64,000 bases of DNA from JAEULH01 sp963805915 (GCA_963805915.1 CAWDWD010000007.1:310001-374000); one strand, 5' to 3'; counted from the first letter of the stretch, positions 42,971-52,729 are shown. The notes: generated from the letters alone by a model not told the origin. Made by a program: numbers and translations.

Positions 42971-44212
42971 ATGCGAACAGTCGCCATGGTCATCCGGGCG
43001 CTCGGATGCGTCGCGATCGTGCTTGTCGCCACGACGCTGCTACCGAAACCGGAGGTTTGGGCGGCCGAACAGGGTGAGACGCGCGACTTCTACTCGTGGC
43101 TCGCCGAACTTCGTGGCGAGGCCTCGCGCCGGGGCGTATCAGAGCGGACGCTTGACGCGGCGTTGGCCGGCGTTCAGCCGGTCGAGCGGGTCGTCGAGCT
43201 TGATCGCAAACAGCCGGAGTTCACCCAGACCTTCTGGCAATATCTAGACAAGCGGGTGACGCCGGAGCGGGTCGAGCGAGGGCGGCAAATGATGGCCGAG
43301 AAAGGCCCGCTGCTTAAAACCATCACGCGCCGTTTCGGCGTTCAACCCCGCTTCCTCGTCGCGTTCTGGGCGCTGGAGAGCAACTTCGGCGATTATACCG
43401 GCGACTATCCGGCCGCGGCCTCGCTGGCGACGCTGGCCTTCGACGAGCGCCGTAGCGCGTTTTTCCGCGAACAGTTGCTGGCGCTGCTGCAAAGCATTGA
43501 GGACGGCGATATTCCAACCGACGCCAAGGGATCGTGGGCCGGCGCGCTCGGCCAGCCGCAGTTCATGCCGACCACCTACCGGCGTTACGCCGTGGACGCC
43601 GATGGCGATGCCCGGCGCGACCTGTGGACGAGTCTGGCCGACGTGTTCGGTTCCGCCGCCAACTACTTGGCGGCGTCGGGCTGGGATAAGGACCATACAT
43701 GGGGCAGGGAGGTTCGCCTGCCGAGCGGGTTCGATCTTTCGGTATCGGGACTTGAGACCGAAAAGCCGTTGGTCGAGTGGCAGCGCCTTGGCGTTCGCGA
43801 CGCCGACGGCCATGATCTGCCGGTGGTCGATCTGCTGGCCTCGTTGATTCTACCGGGCGGCATCAACGGCGGGCCGGCGCTGCTCGTTTACGGCAATTTC
43901 CGCGCGATCATGGCCTGGAACCGATCGATCCTTTACGCTGTCGCCGTTGGCCACTTATCCGATCGGGTGGACGGCGGCGAGCCTTTTCGCGCCGTGCCGC
44001 CCCCAAACGATGTTGCCTTGTCGCGCTCCGAGCTGATGGAAATCCAAAGCCGCCTCGACCAGCTCGGCTTCGACGTCGGCCTCGCCGACGGGGTCGTTGG
44101 GCCAAAAACGCGCAAGGCGATCAGGGAGTTCCAGCACGACGCCAAACTCCCGGCGGACGGATATCCGGACACCGTGCTGCTGAAACTCGTGCGGCAGGTT
44201 TCGGCCGAGTAG
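42971..44212 (+). CDS. mltB: Lytic murein transglycosylase (MltB type) with peptidoglycan-binding domain
   Basis: This enzyme cleaves glycan strands of peptidoglycan, leaving 1,6-anhydro ends. The 413-residue precursor has a signal peptide (about 1-29, ending VWA). The family 103 catalytic domain contains FWALESNFG with the catalytic Glu136 and GALGQPQFMPTTYRRYAVD. The C-terminal peptidoglycan-binding domain (about 350-413, LDQLGFDVGLADGVVGPKT) completes it. ATG 42971 was preferred over GTG/TTG codons just upstream. rlpA follows after 12 bases. Confidence 0.93.
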   Translation: MRTVAMVIRALGCVAIVLVATTLLPKPEVWAAEQGETRDFYSWLAELRGEASRRGVSERTLDAALAGVQPVERVVELDRKQPEFTQTFWQYLDKRVTPERVERGRQMMAEKGPLLKTITRRFGVQPRFLVAFWALESNFGDYTGDYPAAASLATLAFDERRSAFFREQLLALLQSIEDGDIPTDAKGSWAGALGQPQFMPTTYRRYAVDADGDARRDLWTSLADVFGSAANYLAASGWDKDHTWGREVRLPSGFDLSVSGLETEKPLVEWQRLGVRDADGHDLPVVDLLASLILPGGINGGPALLVYGNFRAIMAWNRSILYAVAVGHLSDRVDGGEPFRAVPPPNDVALSRSELMEIQSRLDQLGFDVGLADGVVGPKTRKAIREFQHDAKLPADGYPDTVLLKLVRQVSAE

Positions 44213-44224
44213 GAGGGTTTGACC

Positions 44225-45208
44225 ATGGCATCCGTAAATTCGCCTGTCGCGCTTCTCCGCCGCCATGGCCGCAGCGCCATCGCCATGGCGACGGCGCTCA
44301 TCGCGCTCGCGGGTTGCGCCGGTGGTGATCGCGAGACAGGGCCACCGACGCTGGCGGGTGTGGCGAAAAGTTCGGCTCCTTTGCGTCCCGCCGCTCCCCC
44401 CGGCGCCGTCCCCGGGTTCAAGATCGGCAAGCCTTATCAGGTCAACGGCATCGCTTATCAGCCGGGATTCAATTGGACTTACGAAGAGGTCGGTATTGCG
44501 TCGTGGTACGGCTCCCAGTTCCACGGTCTTGCGACCGCCAACGGCGAGCGGTTCGACATGAATACACTGTCGGCGGCGCATCGGACCTTGCCACTGCCAA
44601 GCATCGTCCAGGTGACGAACCTGGAGAACGGACGGACCATCAGAGTGCGCGTCAACGATCGCGGACCGTTCGCCAACGATCGGATCTTGGACCTGTCGCG
44701 GCATGGCGCCCAGCTGCTGGGTTTTGAGCGAAAGGGTACGGCGCGGGTGAGGGTCAAGCTGATCGCCGACGAGAGCATGCGTCTTGCCGGGCTTGACCCG
44801 GCGATCGCCAAGGCCGCGGCTTCGCCGGCCGGTCGCCCCGCGCGCGTCCCCGTTGCAACAGCCACCGCCGCGCCTGCCGTAGCACCTGTCGCCCTTGCCG
44901 CGGCAACACAGGCTTCGGGGGCGGACGCGACGGTGACGCAAGCGGCGTCGCCGGGCGAACGCGCCGGATATCGCGTCTACGCGGCCAAGTCCTTCATTCA
45001 AGCCGGTGCCTTCGCCGATCGTGAGAATGCCTCGCGCGCCGGCGCCGAGCTCGCCCACCTTGCGCCGGTGATGATCATCTACAACGGGTTCGACGGCCGC
45101 AATCTGTTCCGTGTTCGCCTCGGCCCGCTGGACTCGGCCGAGACCGAACGCGTTCTCGCCGACGCCATTCGGGCGGGGTACTCAGGCTCGCGCGTGATCA
45201 TGGAGTAG
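44225..45208 (+). CDS. rlpA: Septal lipoprotein RlpA (DPBB plus SPOR)
   Basis: RlpA-type lytic transglycosylases act on naked glycan strands at the division site. The 327-residue precursor has lipobox LAGC (Cys about 31). A double-psi beta-barrel follows (about 90-185: GIASWYGSQFHGLATANGE and VRVNDRGPFANDRILDLS). After an Ala-rich linker (about 200-250) comes a C-terminal SPOR domain (about 252-325, FIQAGAFADRENASRAGAEL) that binds denuded septal glycan. A GGAGGG site seven bases upstream sets the start at 44225. Confidence 0.93.
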   Translation: MASVNSPVALLRRHGRSAIAMATALIALAGCAGGDRETGPPTLAGVAKSSAPLRPAAPPGAVPGFKIGKPYQVNGIAYQPGFNWTYEEVGIASWYGSQFHGLATANGERFDMNTLSAAHRTLPLPSIVQVTNLENGRTIRVRVNDRGPFANDRILDLSRHGAQLLGFERKGTARVRVKLIADESMRLAGLDPAIAKAAASPAGRPARVPVATATAAPAVAPVALAAATQASGADATVTQAASPGERAGYRVYAAKSFIQAGAFADRENASRAGAELAHLAPVMIIYNGFDGRNLFRVRLGPLDSAETERVLADAIRAGYSGSRVIME

Positions 45209-45291
45209 TGCCGTTCTTTCACCGCCGACCAACTCCGCCTCGGCGCATGCCATCCAGAAGAAGTTGTGTTATTTCCGCGAGTTGAAGAGAA

Positions 45292-46491
45292 ATGATGAAC
45301 TCTATTCGCATGACATCTCACTTGCTATCCGTATCCGCCGCCCGTCTGCTCTTAGCGCGTCTGCCGTTGGCCTGTCTGCTATTGGTTGGAGCGCTTCTGT
45401 TGTCGGTGGCCGCGCACGCTTTCGAAAGCCCGGCCCGCGAGGCCGTGCTGATCGACGCTTACACCGGGACGACGCTGTTCGAAAAGGAAGCGGGCGTACC
45501 GATGCCGCCCGCCTCGATGAGCAAGATGATGACCGTTTATATCCTCTTGAAACGGCTGCACGAGGGGCGGGTCAAGCTCGATGATACCTTCACCGTAAGC
45601 GAGAATGCCTGGCGCAAGGGCGGAGCGGCAAGCGGCGGCTCGACGATGTTTCTAAAACCCAACGAGCAGGTCAAGATCGAGGATCTGATCCGCGGCATCG
45701 TCATCCAATCGGGCAATGATGCGTCCATTGTCGTCGCCGAGGGACTGGCCGGTTCGGAAGAAGCGTTCGCCGAGGAGATGAACAAGACCGGGCGCGAGAT
45801 CGGCTTGCGCAATTCGACGTTCAGAAACGCCACCGGCTTGCCGGATCCCGAGCATCGGATGACGGCACGCGACCTCGCGACGCTCGCCTACCGGACAATT
45901 AACGATTTCCCGGAGTATTACCACTTCTATGGCGAGAAGGGGTTCGTGCACAACGGTATCCATCAAGGCAATCGTAACCCTCTACTTTACAAGGATTTAT
46001 CGGTCGATGGACTGAAAACGGGTCACACCGAGGCAGCCGGGTTCTGTCTCACCGCCTCGGCCAAGCAGGGTGACCGCCGGCTGATTCTCGTCGTCGGCGG
46101 GTTATCGTCGATGCAGCAGCGCAGCGACGAAAGCGAGCGCATCCTGTCGTGGGGATTTCGTGAGTTCGACAACTACACCTTGTTCCGGCCGGGCGACGAG
46201 GTGACCGCGGCGGAGGTTTGGCTGGGGGAGGATCAGACCGTGCCGCTGGTCACCACCGACGGCCTCACCGTCACTCTGCAGCGAAAGGTGCGCCCGGAAA
46301 TGAAGGTAATCGCGAGCTACGACGGTCCAATTCCGGCACCGATCCGTCAAGGCGACCGGATGGCGGTGCTGCGGGTGAGCTCGCCGGAAACCGAGGACGT
46401 CGAGGTTCCGCTCGTGGCCGGCGCGTCGGTCGATCGGCTGGGGATGTTCGGCCGGCTCAGGGTTGCGCTCGCCCACATGGTCGGCCTCTAG
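45292..46491 (+). CDS. D-alanyl-D-alanine carboxypeptidase (PBP5/6 family)
   Basis: This low-molecular-mass penicillin-binding protein trims the terminal D-Ala of peptidoglycan stem peptides in the periplasm. The 399-residue precursor has a long signal (about 1-43, ending AHA). The active-site motifs are SMSK (Ser75, Lys78), SGN (in VIQSGNDASIVVAEG) and KTG (Lys242). A PBP5-type C-terminal beta domain follows (about 290-375) with an end helix. It lies after mltB and rlpA. A second member of the family is at 54718. Confidence 0.93.
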   Translation: MMNSIRMTSHLLSVSAARLLLARLPLACLLLVGALLLSVAAHAFESPAREAVLIDAYTGTTLFEKEAGVPMPPASMSKMMTVYILLKRLHEGRVKLDDTFTVSENAWRKGGAASGGSTMFLKPNEQVKIEDLIRGIVIQSGNDASIVVAEGLAGSEEAFAEEMNKTGREIGLRNSTFRNATGLPDPEHRMTARDLATLAYRTINDFPEYYHFYGEKGFVHNGIHQGNRNPLLYKDLSVDGLKTGHTEAAGFCLTASAKQGDRRLILVVGGLSSMQQRSDESERILSWGFREFDNYTLFRPGDEVTAAEVWLGEDQTVPLVTTDGLTVTLQRKVRPEMKVIASYDGPIPAPIRQGDRMAVLRVSSPETEDVEVPLVAGASVDRLGMFGRLRVALAHMVGL

Positions 46492-46505
46492 TCGCGGAGC
46501 CGTCG

Positions 46506-47171
46506 TTGGCGCCGCCACGCGCACATCCGGGAGCGTTCATTACTTTCGAGGGCGGGGAGGGGGCCGGGAAGTCAACCCAGGCGCGGCGTCTGGCCGAAGA
46601 CTTGTGCGGCCGCGGGCTGAAGGTGGTGATGACGCGCGAGCCCGGCGGCGCGCCGGCGGCGGAACAAATCAGGGGGCTACTGGTCAGCGGCGAGGTCGCG
46701 CGCTGGTCGGCGCGAACGGAGTCTTTGCTGCACTATGCCGCCCGGCGCGAGCATCTCGACGCAACCGTGCTGCCGGCGCTCGCCGCCGGTGCCTGGGTGG
46801 TGTGCGACCGTTTCGCCAACTCGACCATGGCGTACCAGGGCTACGGCCACGGGCTCGGCCGCGCGTTCATCGAAGCACTGCATGAGCTTGTCCTTGGCGC
46901 CTTCAAGCCGGACCTGACCCTAATGCTCGACACGGCGGTCGACGAGGGCTTGATGCGAGCTTCGCTGAGGCTTTCCGCCCGTGCCTTGAGCGAGGACCGT
47001 TACGAGCGTATGGACCGCGCCTTCCATGAGCGGGTCCGGGCAGGCTTTCTGGAGATTGCCCGATTGGAGCCGGACCGCTGCGCCGTTATCGACGGTAGCG
47101 AAGAACCCGACCGGGTCGCCGCCGAGGTGTCGCGCGTGGTGGCCGAGCGGCTCGGCGAACGCCGGCAATGA
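46506..47171 (+). CDS. tmk: Thymidylate kinase
   Basis: Tmk phosphorylates dTMP to dTDP. The 221-residue protein has the P-loop FEGGEGAGKST, the DRF-type motif VVCDRFANSTMAYQGYG and LTLMLDTAVDEGLMRA. The start is TTG 46506, with GGAG six bases upstream; no ATG is available and earlier codons overlap the previous gene. Its stop overlaps holB (ATGA), the common tmk-holB pair. Confidence 0.93.
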   Translation: MAPPRAHPGAFITFEGGEGAGKSTQARRLAEDLCGRGLKVVMTREPGGAPAAEQIRGLLVSGEVARWSARTESLLHYAARREHLDATVLPALAAGAWVVCDRFANSTMAYQGYGHGLGRAFIEALHELVLGAFKPDLTLMLDTAVDEGLMRASLRLSARALSEDRYERMDRAFHERVRAGFLEIARLEPDRCAVIDGSEEPDRVAAEVSRVVAERLGERRQ

Positions 47172-48280
47172 AGAACGCCGCGAGCGTGGCCGCCGCCGAG
47201 GCGCCGTCCTGGCCGTCGCCCCGGGCGAACGCCTGCCTCATTGGGCACGAACACGCCGAGAGCGTGCTGCTCGAGGCGGCGATCTCGGAGCGGCTGGCGC
47301 ATGCCTGGCTCATCACCGGTATCGGTGGTATCGGCAAGGCGACCCTGGCCTTCCGCTTCGCCCGTTTTCTGCTCGCCGAAGGCGGCGGTCATGGCGGTCG
47401 CGGCGGCGCGAGCGGCCTGTTCGCGGCGCCGCCCGTGAGCCTCGACATCGACGCCGGGAGCCCGGTATTCCGACGGATCGTCAGCGGCGGACACGCCGAC
47501 CTGCTCACGGTCGAGCGCGCGTTCGACAACAAACGCGATCGGCTGCGCAAGGAGATTGTCGTCGATGATGTCCGCGCCATCGGCGCGTTTCTGGCCCAGA
47601 CACCGGCCGAGGGCGGCTGGCGCATCGTCGTCGTCGACAGCGCCGATGCGTTAAATCGCAATGCCGCCAATGCGTTGTTGAAGGTCCTTGAGGAGCCGCC
47701 GGACCGCGCGTTGCTGCTGCTGACAAGCGAGGTTCCCGGCCGGCTGCTCGCGACAATCCGCTCGCGTTGCCGCCGCTTGGCATTGCGGCCGTTGCCCGGA
47801 GCGAGCGTGACGGCGCTGCTGCGGCGCTACCGTCCGGATCTGGCCGAGGCGGAGGTGGAAAGCGTCGCGGCTCTGGCCGAGGGCAGTATTGGCCGGGCGC
47901 TAAGGCTGGCCGAAGCGGGCGCCGTCGCGCTTCAGGGCGAACTCGAGCTTTTGTTCAAGGCCCTGCCGAGCCTCGATGTATCGATGCTTCACCGGCTTTG
48001 CGACAAGGCACTGAAGCAGGGCGACGATGGCTTCGCTGTATTCGCCGACCTCATCCGCTGGCGGCTGGCTGCGTTGGTTCGCGATGCCGCGGGCGGTTCG
48101 AGCCGAGGCGGTGTCGGGCCGGCGCTCGCCAGTCTCGCCCGGGCGGCGCCGCTTGATCGCTGGCTCGAGATATGGGAAAAAAGTACCCGTCTGCTTGCGG
48201 TTGTCGACAGCGCCAACCTGGACCGCAAACAGGTGCTGCTCAGCGTGCTGCTCGACATCGCCGCCGTAACGCGCCGATAA
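47168..48280 (+). CDS. holB: DNA polymerase III subunit delta'
   Basis: Delta' is part of the clamp-loader complex. The 370-residue AAA+ protein shows an intact P-loop (GIGGIGKAT), a central segment matching the family (WRIVVVDSADALNRNAANAL, then KVLEEPPDRALLLLTS) and the SRC-type motif IRSRCRRLALRPL. The start overlaps the tmk stop by four bases. metG follows after 79 bases. The protein is slightly longer than E. coli HolB, with an alphaproteobacterial Gly-rich insert near residues 75-90. Confidence 0.92.
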   Translation: MKNAASVAAAEAPSWPSPRANACLIGHEHAESVLLEAAISERLAHAWLITGIGGIGKATLAFRFARFLLAEGGGHGGRGGASGLFAAPPVSLDIDAGSPVFRRIVSGGHADLLTVERAFDNKRDRLRKEIVVDDVRAIGAFLAQTPAEGGWRIVVVDSADALNRNAANALLKVLEEPPDRALLLLTSEVPGRLLATIRSRCRRLALRPLPGASVTALLRRYRPDLAEAEVESVAALAEGSIGRALRLAEAGAVALQGELELLFKALPSLDVSMLHRLCDKALKQGDDGFAVFADLIRWRLAALVRDAAGGSSRGGVGPALASLARAAPLDRWLEIWEKSTRLLAVVDSANLDRKQVLLSVLLDIAAVTRR

Positions 48281-48359
48281 CCATGTCGCCTCATGGAGGT
48301 TCAGGTGTCGTGTGGGCGTGCCCGCCGACCGCTACCGTCGGACTCAAGGAATCACGATA

Positions 48360-49925
48360 ATGCCGGGTCGCGGCGCATATTACGTTACGACGCCGATCTA
48401 CTATGTGAACGACGTTCCGCACATCGGCCATATGTATACGACCTTGGCGTGCGATGTCCTGGCACGGTTCAAGCGCCTCGACGGCCATACGGTCAAGTTC
48501 CTGACGGGGACGGACGAGCATGGCCAGAAGGTGGAAAAGGCGGCGGCCGCGGCCGGTGTCGCGCCGAAGACGTTCACTGATAGGGTTTCGGGAAACTTCC
48601 GCGCGCTGGCGGCAAGGATGAACTTTTCCAACGACGATTTTATCCGCACGACCGAAGAGCGTCACGCCCGCGCCTGCCAGGCGCTGTGGGCGCAACTGCT
48701 TGCGCGCGGCGAAATCTACCTCGGCAGCTACGCCGGCTGGTACGCGGTGCGGGACGAGGCATTCTACGCCGAAAGCGAGCTATCGGTTGCTCGCGAAGGC
48801 GTGCGCACGGCGCCGTCGGGTGCCCCGGTCGAGTGGGTCGAGGAGCCCAGTTACTTCTTCAGGCTCTCGGCTTGGCAGGACCGCCTGATCGCGTTCTACG
48901 ACAGCCACCCGGACTTTATTCTGCCCGAAACCCGGCGCAACGAGGTGGTCAGCTTCGTCAAGGGCGGCCTGCAGGACCTTTCGGTTTCGCGAACAACCTT
49001 CAAGTGGGGGGTTCCGGTTCCAGGCGACGACGATCATATCATGTACGTGTGGCTCGACGCCCTGACCAACTACATCACGGCGGTCGGCTATCCGGATATC
49101 GGCAGCGCCGCCTACCGGACGTTCTGGCCCGCCGACGTTCACGTGGTCGGCAAGGACATTCTTCGCTTTCACGCGGTATACTGGCCGGCGCTCCTTATGG
49201 CCGCCGGGCTGGAGCCGCCGCGGCGGATTTTCGCGCATGGCTGGTGGACCAACGAAGGGCAGAAAATCTCCAAGTCTTTCGGCAACGTCATCGATCCCAT
49301 TGAACTCGTCGCGACCTACGGGCTCGACGCGGTGCGCTATTTCATGTTGCGTGAGGTCCCGTTCGGCAGCGACGGTGACTTTTCCAGGCGCGCCATGGTC
49401 GGCCGGATCAATGGCGATCTAGCTAACGACTTCGGCAATCTATGCCAGCGCGTGCTGTCGATGATCCACAAGAACTGCGGCGCGCGCGTCCCCGAGCCGG
49501 GGCCGCTGCTCGATGACGACCGAACGTTGCTGGCGAACGCTCATGCGCTTATTGAAAAAGTGCGGGCAAGCCTCGACAGGCAAATGTTTCATTCCGCTCT
49601 GGGCCAGATCTGGGCGGTGGTCGCCGAGGCCAACGGCTACGTCGATCGCCAGGCGCCGTGGGCGCTGCGCAAGACCGACACGGCGCGTATGAACACGGTG
49701 CTCTACCTGCTTGCCGAGGTCATTCGCCATCTTGGCATTGTCATGCAGCCCTTTACGCCCGATGCCGCCGCCGCGCTGCTCGATCAACTTGCCGTTGCCA
49801 CCGATCGGCGAAGCTTTGCTCACCTTGGGCCGGATCATGCGTTGACGCCGGAAACCGCTGTCGCGCGGCCGACGGGCATTTTCCCGCGGTTCGTCGAAGA
49901 GCCGGCGGAACGCGAGGCGCTCTAG
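48360..49925 (+). CDS. metG: Methionine--tRNA ligase
   Basis: MetG charges tRNA-Met. The 521-residue protein has the class I HIGH motif as HIGH (21-24) in VPHIGHMYTT, and KISKS (302-306) in GQKISKSFGNVIDP. It ends shortly after the anticodon-binding helices, without the C-terminal tRNA-binding/dimerisation domain. It also lacks the long zinc insert, which is the short alphaproteobacterial form. ATG 48360 was chosen for its AAGGA site; a longer frame adds 16 non-conserved residues. Confidence 0.95.
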   Translation: MPGRGAYYVTTPIYYVNDVPHIGHMYTTLACDVLARFKRLDGHTVKFLTGTDEHGQKVEKAAAAAGVAPKTFTDRVSGNFRALAARMNFSNDDFIRTTEERHARACQALWAQLLARGEIYLGSYAGWYAVRDEAFYAESELSVAREGVRTAPSGAPVEWVEEPSYFFRLSAWQDRLIAFYDSHPDFILPETRRNEVVSFVKGGLQDLSVSRTTFKWGVPVPGDDDHIMYVWLDALTNYITAVGYPDIGSAAYRTFWPADVHVVGKDILRFHAVYWPALLMAAGLEPPRRIFAHGWWTNEGQKISKSFGNVIDPIELVATYGLDAVRYFMLREVPFGSDGDFSRRAMVGRINGDLANDFGNLCQRVLSMIHKNCGARVPEPGPLLDDDRTLLANAHALIEKVRASLDRQMFHSALGQIWAVVAEANGYVDRQAPWALRKTDTARMNTVLYLLAEVIRHLGIVMQPFTPDAAAALLDQLAVATDRRSFAHLGPDHALTPETAVARPTGIFPRFVEEPAEREAL

Positions 49926-49928
49926 GAA

Positions 49929-50723
49929 ATGCTGGTCGACAGCCATTGCCATCTCGATTTTCCGGACTTCGAGCATGAGCTCGACGCGGTTGTCGCGCGC
50001 GCGGGCGAGGCGGGCGTCGACGCGATGTTGACCATTTCCACCCATCTCAGCCGGTTTGACCGGGTGCTGGCCGTCGCCGAGCGGTTCGCCAACGTGTACT
50101 GCACCGTCGGCGTCCATCCTCATGAGGCGACGAGCGAGGGTGACATCACAACCGAGACCCTGGTCCGTCTCGCGACGCATCCGAAGGTGGTCGGCTTCGG
50201 CGAGACCGGTCTCGACTACTTCCATGAACATGCGCCGCGAGACGCTCAGGCGCGAAGCTTTCACGTTCACATCGCCGCGGCGCGCGCCGCCGCATTACCC
50301 ATCGTCATCCACACCCGCGACGCCGACGCTGATACCGCGCAAATCCTCGAAAGTGAATACGCCCACGAGCCGTTTTCGGGCGTGATTCATTGCTTCAGCT
50401 CGACCCAGGCCCTGGCCGACAAGGCGATCGAGCTTGGCCTTTACATTTCGTTTTCCGGGATTGTCACCTTTAAAAAGGCCGACACCTTGCGCGCGGTCGC
50501 TCGCTCCGTCCCGCTGAATCGTCTACTAGTAGAGACAGACGCGCCGTATCTGGCGCCGGCACCGAAACGCGGCAAGCGTAACGAACCGGCATTTGTCGCG
50601 CACACGGCAGGCGAAGTGGCGCGCGCGCGCCAGGTTGAGGTAAGCGCGCTGGCAGCGGCGACGACCGAAAACTTCTTTCGGTTGTTCGCCAAGGCGCGGA
50701 CTGAAGGCGCGGGGGGCCATTGA
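49929..50723 (+). CDS. TatD-family metal-dependent DNase
   Basis: The 264-residue TIM-barrel hydrolase has the metal ligands in order: DSHCHLDF (HxH), GETGLDY, HTRDAD, HCFSST and ETDAPYLAP. TatD enzymes are 3'-5' exonucleases or phosphohydrolases; this is the YcfH-like branch that commonly follows metG. It starts three bases after the metG stop and its own stop overlaps the next gene, so metG, tatD and the metallo-beta-lactamase gene form a unit. Confidence 0.93.
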   Translation: MLVDSHCHLDFPDFEHELDAVVARAGEAGVDAMLTISTHLSRFDRVLAVAERFANVYCTVGVHPHEATSEGDITTETLVRLATHPKVVGFGETGLDYFHEHAPRDAQARSFHVHIAAARAAALPIVIHTRDADADTAQILESEYAHEPFSGVIHCFSSTQALADKAIELGLYISFSGIVTFKKADTLRAVARSVPLNRLLVETDAPYLAPAPKRGKRNEPAFVAHTAGEVARARQVEVSALAAATTENFFRLFAKARTEGAGGH

Positions 50724-51532
50724 GGGTCACCATTCTCGGTTCCGGCGGATCGACCGGAACACCGGCGCTTGATGTTGGCTGGGGCCGGTGTGATCCGGCC
50801 AACCCACGCAATCGGCGGACGCGGCCGGCCATCATGGTCGAAGATGGCGCGACGCGTATTCTTGTCGACGCGCCGCCCGATCTGCGCGAGCAGTTGTTGA
50901 AGACCAACGTGCGCGCGCTTTCCGCGGTCGTTTTCACCCATGCCCACGCCGATCACATCCACGGCATCGACGACCTGCGCTCCATCAACCGTATCATGCG
51001 GGCACCACTGGCGGCGTACGCCGACGCAGCGACGCTGGCGGTCCTCCGCGAGCGGTTCGGCTATGCCTTCGAACCGCTGGCGAAGGGCGCCAGCGGCTTC
51101 TACAAGCCAACGTTGGTGCCGCGCGTTATCGACGATGGTGAACGCTTCGAGATTGGCGAGATCACCGCAACCGCGTTCGTTCAAGACCACGGGTTCAGCA
51201 CGACGGTCGGCTATCGCTTCGGCGACGCGGCCTATACGACCGACGTGGTCGAACTGACCGAGGCCGCGATGACGATCCTTAACGGCATCGACACCTGGAT
51301 CATTGGTACGCCGATCGACGCCCCCCATTCGACCCATTGCCACGTCGGCAGGGCACTTGAATGGATCGCACGCGTTCGTCCGCGTCGCGCGGTCCTCAGC
51401 CACCTCGGTAACGGCCTCGACTACGCCACACTGGCGGCGCGTCTGCCCGCAGGCGTTGAGCCGGCCTACGACGGCCTGGTTGTCGACATGCAGCGCAAAC
51501 GAGCAAACAACGAAACGTTCATACGAGCTTAG
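50720..51532 (+). CDS. Metallo-beta-lactamase-fold hydrolase (PhnP-like)
   Basis: The 270-residue protein starts MRVTILGSGGSTGTPALDVG and has the metal-binding motif FTHAHADHIHG plus later ligands (FVQDHG, LSHLGNG). The overall pattern fits the PhnP-like phosphodiesterases. The start is TTG 50720, overlapping the TatD stop, so translation is coupled. The gene is a frequent neighbour of metG-tatD in alphaproteobacteria. Its substrate there is not established. Confidence 0.9.
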   Translation: MRVTILGSGGSTGTPALDVGWGRCDPANPRNRRTRPAIMVEDGATRILVDAPPDLREQLLKTNVRALSAVVFTHAHADHIHGIDDLRSINRIMRAPLAAYADAATLAVLRERFGYAFEPLAKGASGFYKPTLVPRVIDDGERFEIGEITATAFVQDHGFSTTVGYRFGDAAYTTDVVELTEAAMTILNGIDTWIIGTPIDAPHSTHCHVGRALEWIARVRPRRAVLSHLGNGLDYATLAARLPAGVEPAYDGLVVDMQRKRANNETFIRA

Positions 51533-51587
51533 GGAGGCGCTGACTAGTATCGGGACGCGATTTTATGGCGACAGCAAAGGGGGGTAC

Positions 51588-51797
51588 ATGTCTGCTGCCT
51601 ACAACACGAGTACGTTTAATTTGGGCGAGCGCTGCGGCTGCGGCGCCGGTTTGTCCGGTTTTCAGGTCAAGGTTGTTCACGCCGACACCGGCGAGCTGGT
51701 CGCAAAGTTCTGTCGCCGGTGCGCCACCGATCTTGTCGGACTGCGGAAGACGGAAGATGACCGTCAGATGGAGACCGAGGGTCGATGTTTTCCATAA
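51588..51797 (+). CDS. Small cysteine-rich (zinc-ribbon-like) protein of unknown function
   Basis: The 69-residue product has two cysteine knuckles, RCGCG (about 15-18) and FCRRC (about 41-44), the spacing of a zinc ribbon. Between them is a short beta-type segment, GFQVKVVHADTGELVAK. An AAGGGGGG site precedes ATG 51588 at suitable distance. I do not recognise it. It sits between the PhnP-like hydrolase and mazG. A role in nucleic-acid or protein binding is inference only. Confidence 0.55.
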   Translation: MSAAYNTSTFNLGERCGCGAGLSGFQVKVVHADTGELVAKFCRRCATDLVGLRKTEDDRQMETEGRCFP

Positions 51798-51872
51798 TAT
51801 ACATTATGCGACAACAGGAGGTCGGCTTGGGGCGTTGCATGACGTCCCTGCTTGTCTCGGGATCCCGAACCA

Positions 51873-52697
51873 ATGCCTTCGCGACCAGTGAGTGCAAACG
51901 CGATCGACCGCCTGCTTGAGATCATGGCGCGGCTACGCGATCCCGAGACCGGATGTCCGTGGGACATTGAGCAGACGTTTGCCAGCATCGCGCCGCATAC
52001 CATCGAGGAAGCCTATGAGGTCGCCGATGCTATCGCCCGCGGCGACCTCATAGGCCTCAAGGAAGAGCTCGGCGATCTCCTGCTCCAGGTGGTCTTCCAT
52101 GCGCGGATGGCTGGCGAGCAAGAAGCTTTCAACTTCGCCGACGTGGTTGAAGCGATCAGCGAAAAGCTGATTCGCCGCCACCCCCATGTCTTTGGTAGCG
52201 CCCGGATCGATACCAGCGCGGCCCAGACCGCCGCCTGGGAAGAACACAAGGCCGCCGAACGAGCGGCCAAGGCCGCGGCCGCGGAGGCTAACGCGCCCGC
52301 TGGCGGCGCGCTTCATGGCATAGCGATCGCCCTGCCCGCGCTCACACGAGCGGTAAAACTTCAGGCGCGCGCCGCTCGCGTCGGCTTCGATTGGCCGGAC
52401 GCGGCGTCCGCCCTGCCGAAGATCGCGGAAGAAGCCGGCGAGCTCGCGAGCGAACTGGCGACGGGTGCCAGCCATGACCGGATCGAGGACGAACTCGGCG
52501 ATCTGCTGTTTGCCTGCGCCAACGTGGCGCGTAAGCTGAAAATCGATCCGGAAGCCGCGCTCCGCCGCGCCGGCGCCAAGTTCGAGCGCCGGTTTGTCAA
52601 CATCGAGGCCCTGCTTGCCGCCGATGGGCGCACGCCCGATGGCGTCGATCTGGCCGAACTGGAACGGTTGTGGGCGGAGACCAAAGCCGCGGAATAA
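51873..52697 (+). CDS. mazG: Nucleoside triphosphate pyrophosphohydrolase MazG
   Basis: MazG hydrolyses NTPs/dNTPs to monophosphates and PPi, for house-cleaning and ppGpp control. The 274-residue protein has two MazG repeats. The first contains LRDPETGCPWDIEQTFASIA and EEAYEVADAI, with EELGDLLLQVVFHARMA. The second contains EEAGELASEL and EDELGDLLFACANVARKL. The EExxE and ExxD magnesium ligands are visible in both. ATG 51873 was preferred to an upstream TTG (51852). It converges with pgm; 32 bases separate them. Confidence 0.93.
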   Translation: MPSRPVSANAIDRLLEIMARLRDPETGCPWDIEQTFASIAPHTIEEAYEVADAIARGDLIGLKEELGDLLLQVVFHARMAGEQEAFNFADVVEAISEKLIRRHPHVFGSARIDTSAAQTAAWEEHKAAERAAKAAAAEANAPAGGALHGIAIALPALTRAVKLQARAARVGFDWPDAASALPKIAEEAGELASELATGASHDRIEDELGDLLFACANVARKLKIDPEAALRRAGAKFERRFVNIEALLAADGRTPDGVDLAELERLWAETKAAE

Positions 52698-52729
52698 CGG
52701 CCCCGGTCCTAATCCATTCCGCCTTCGGC

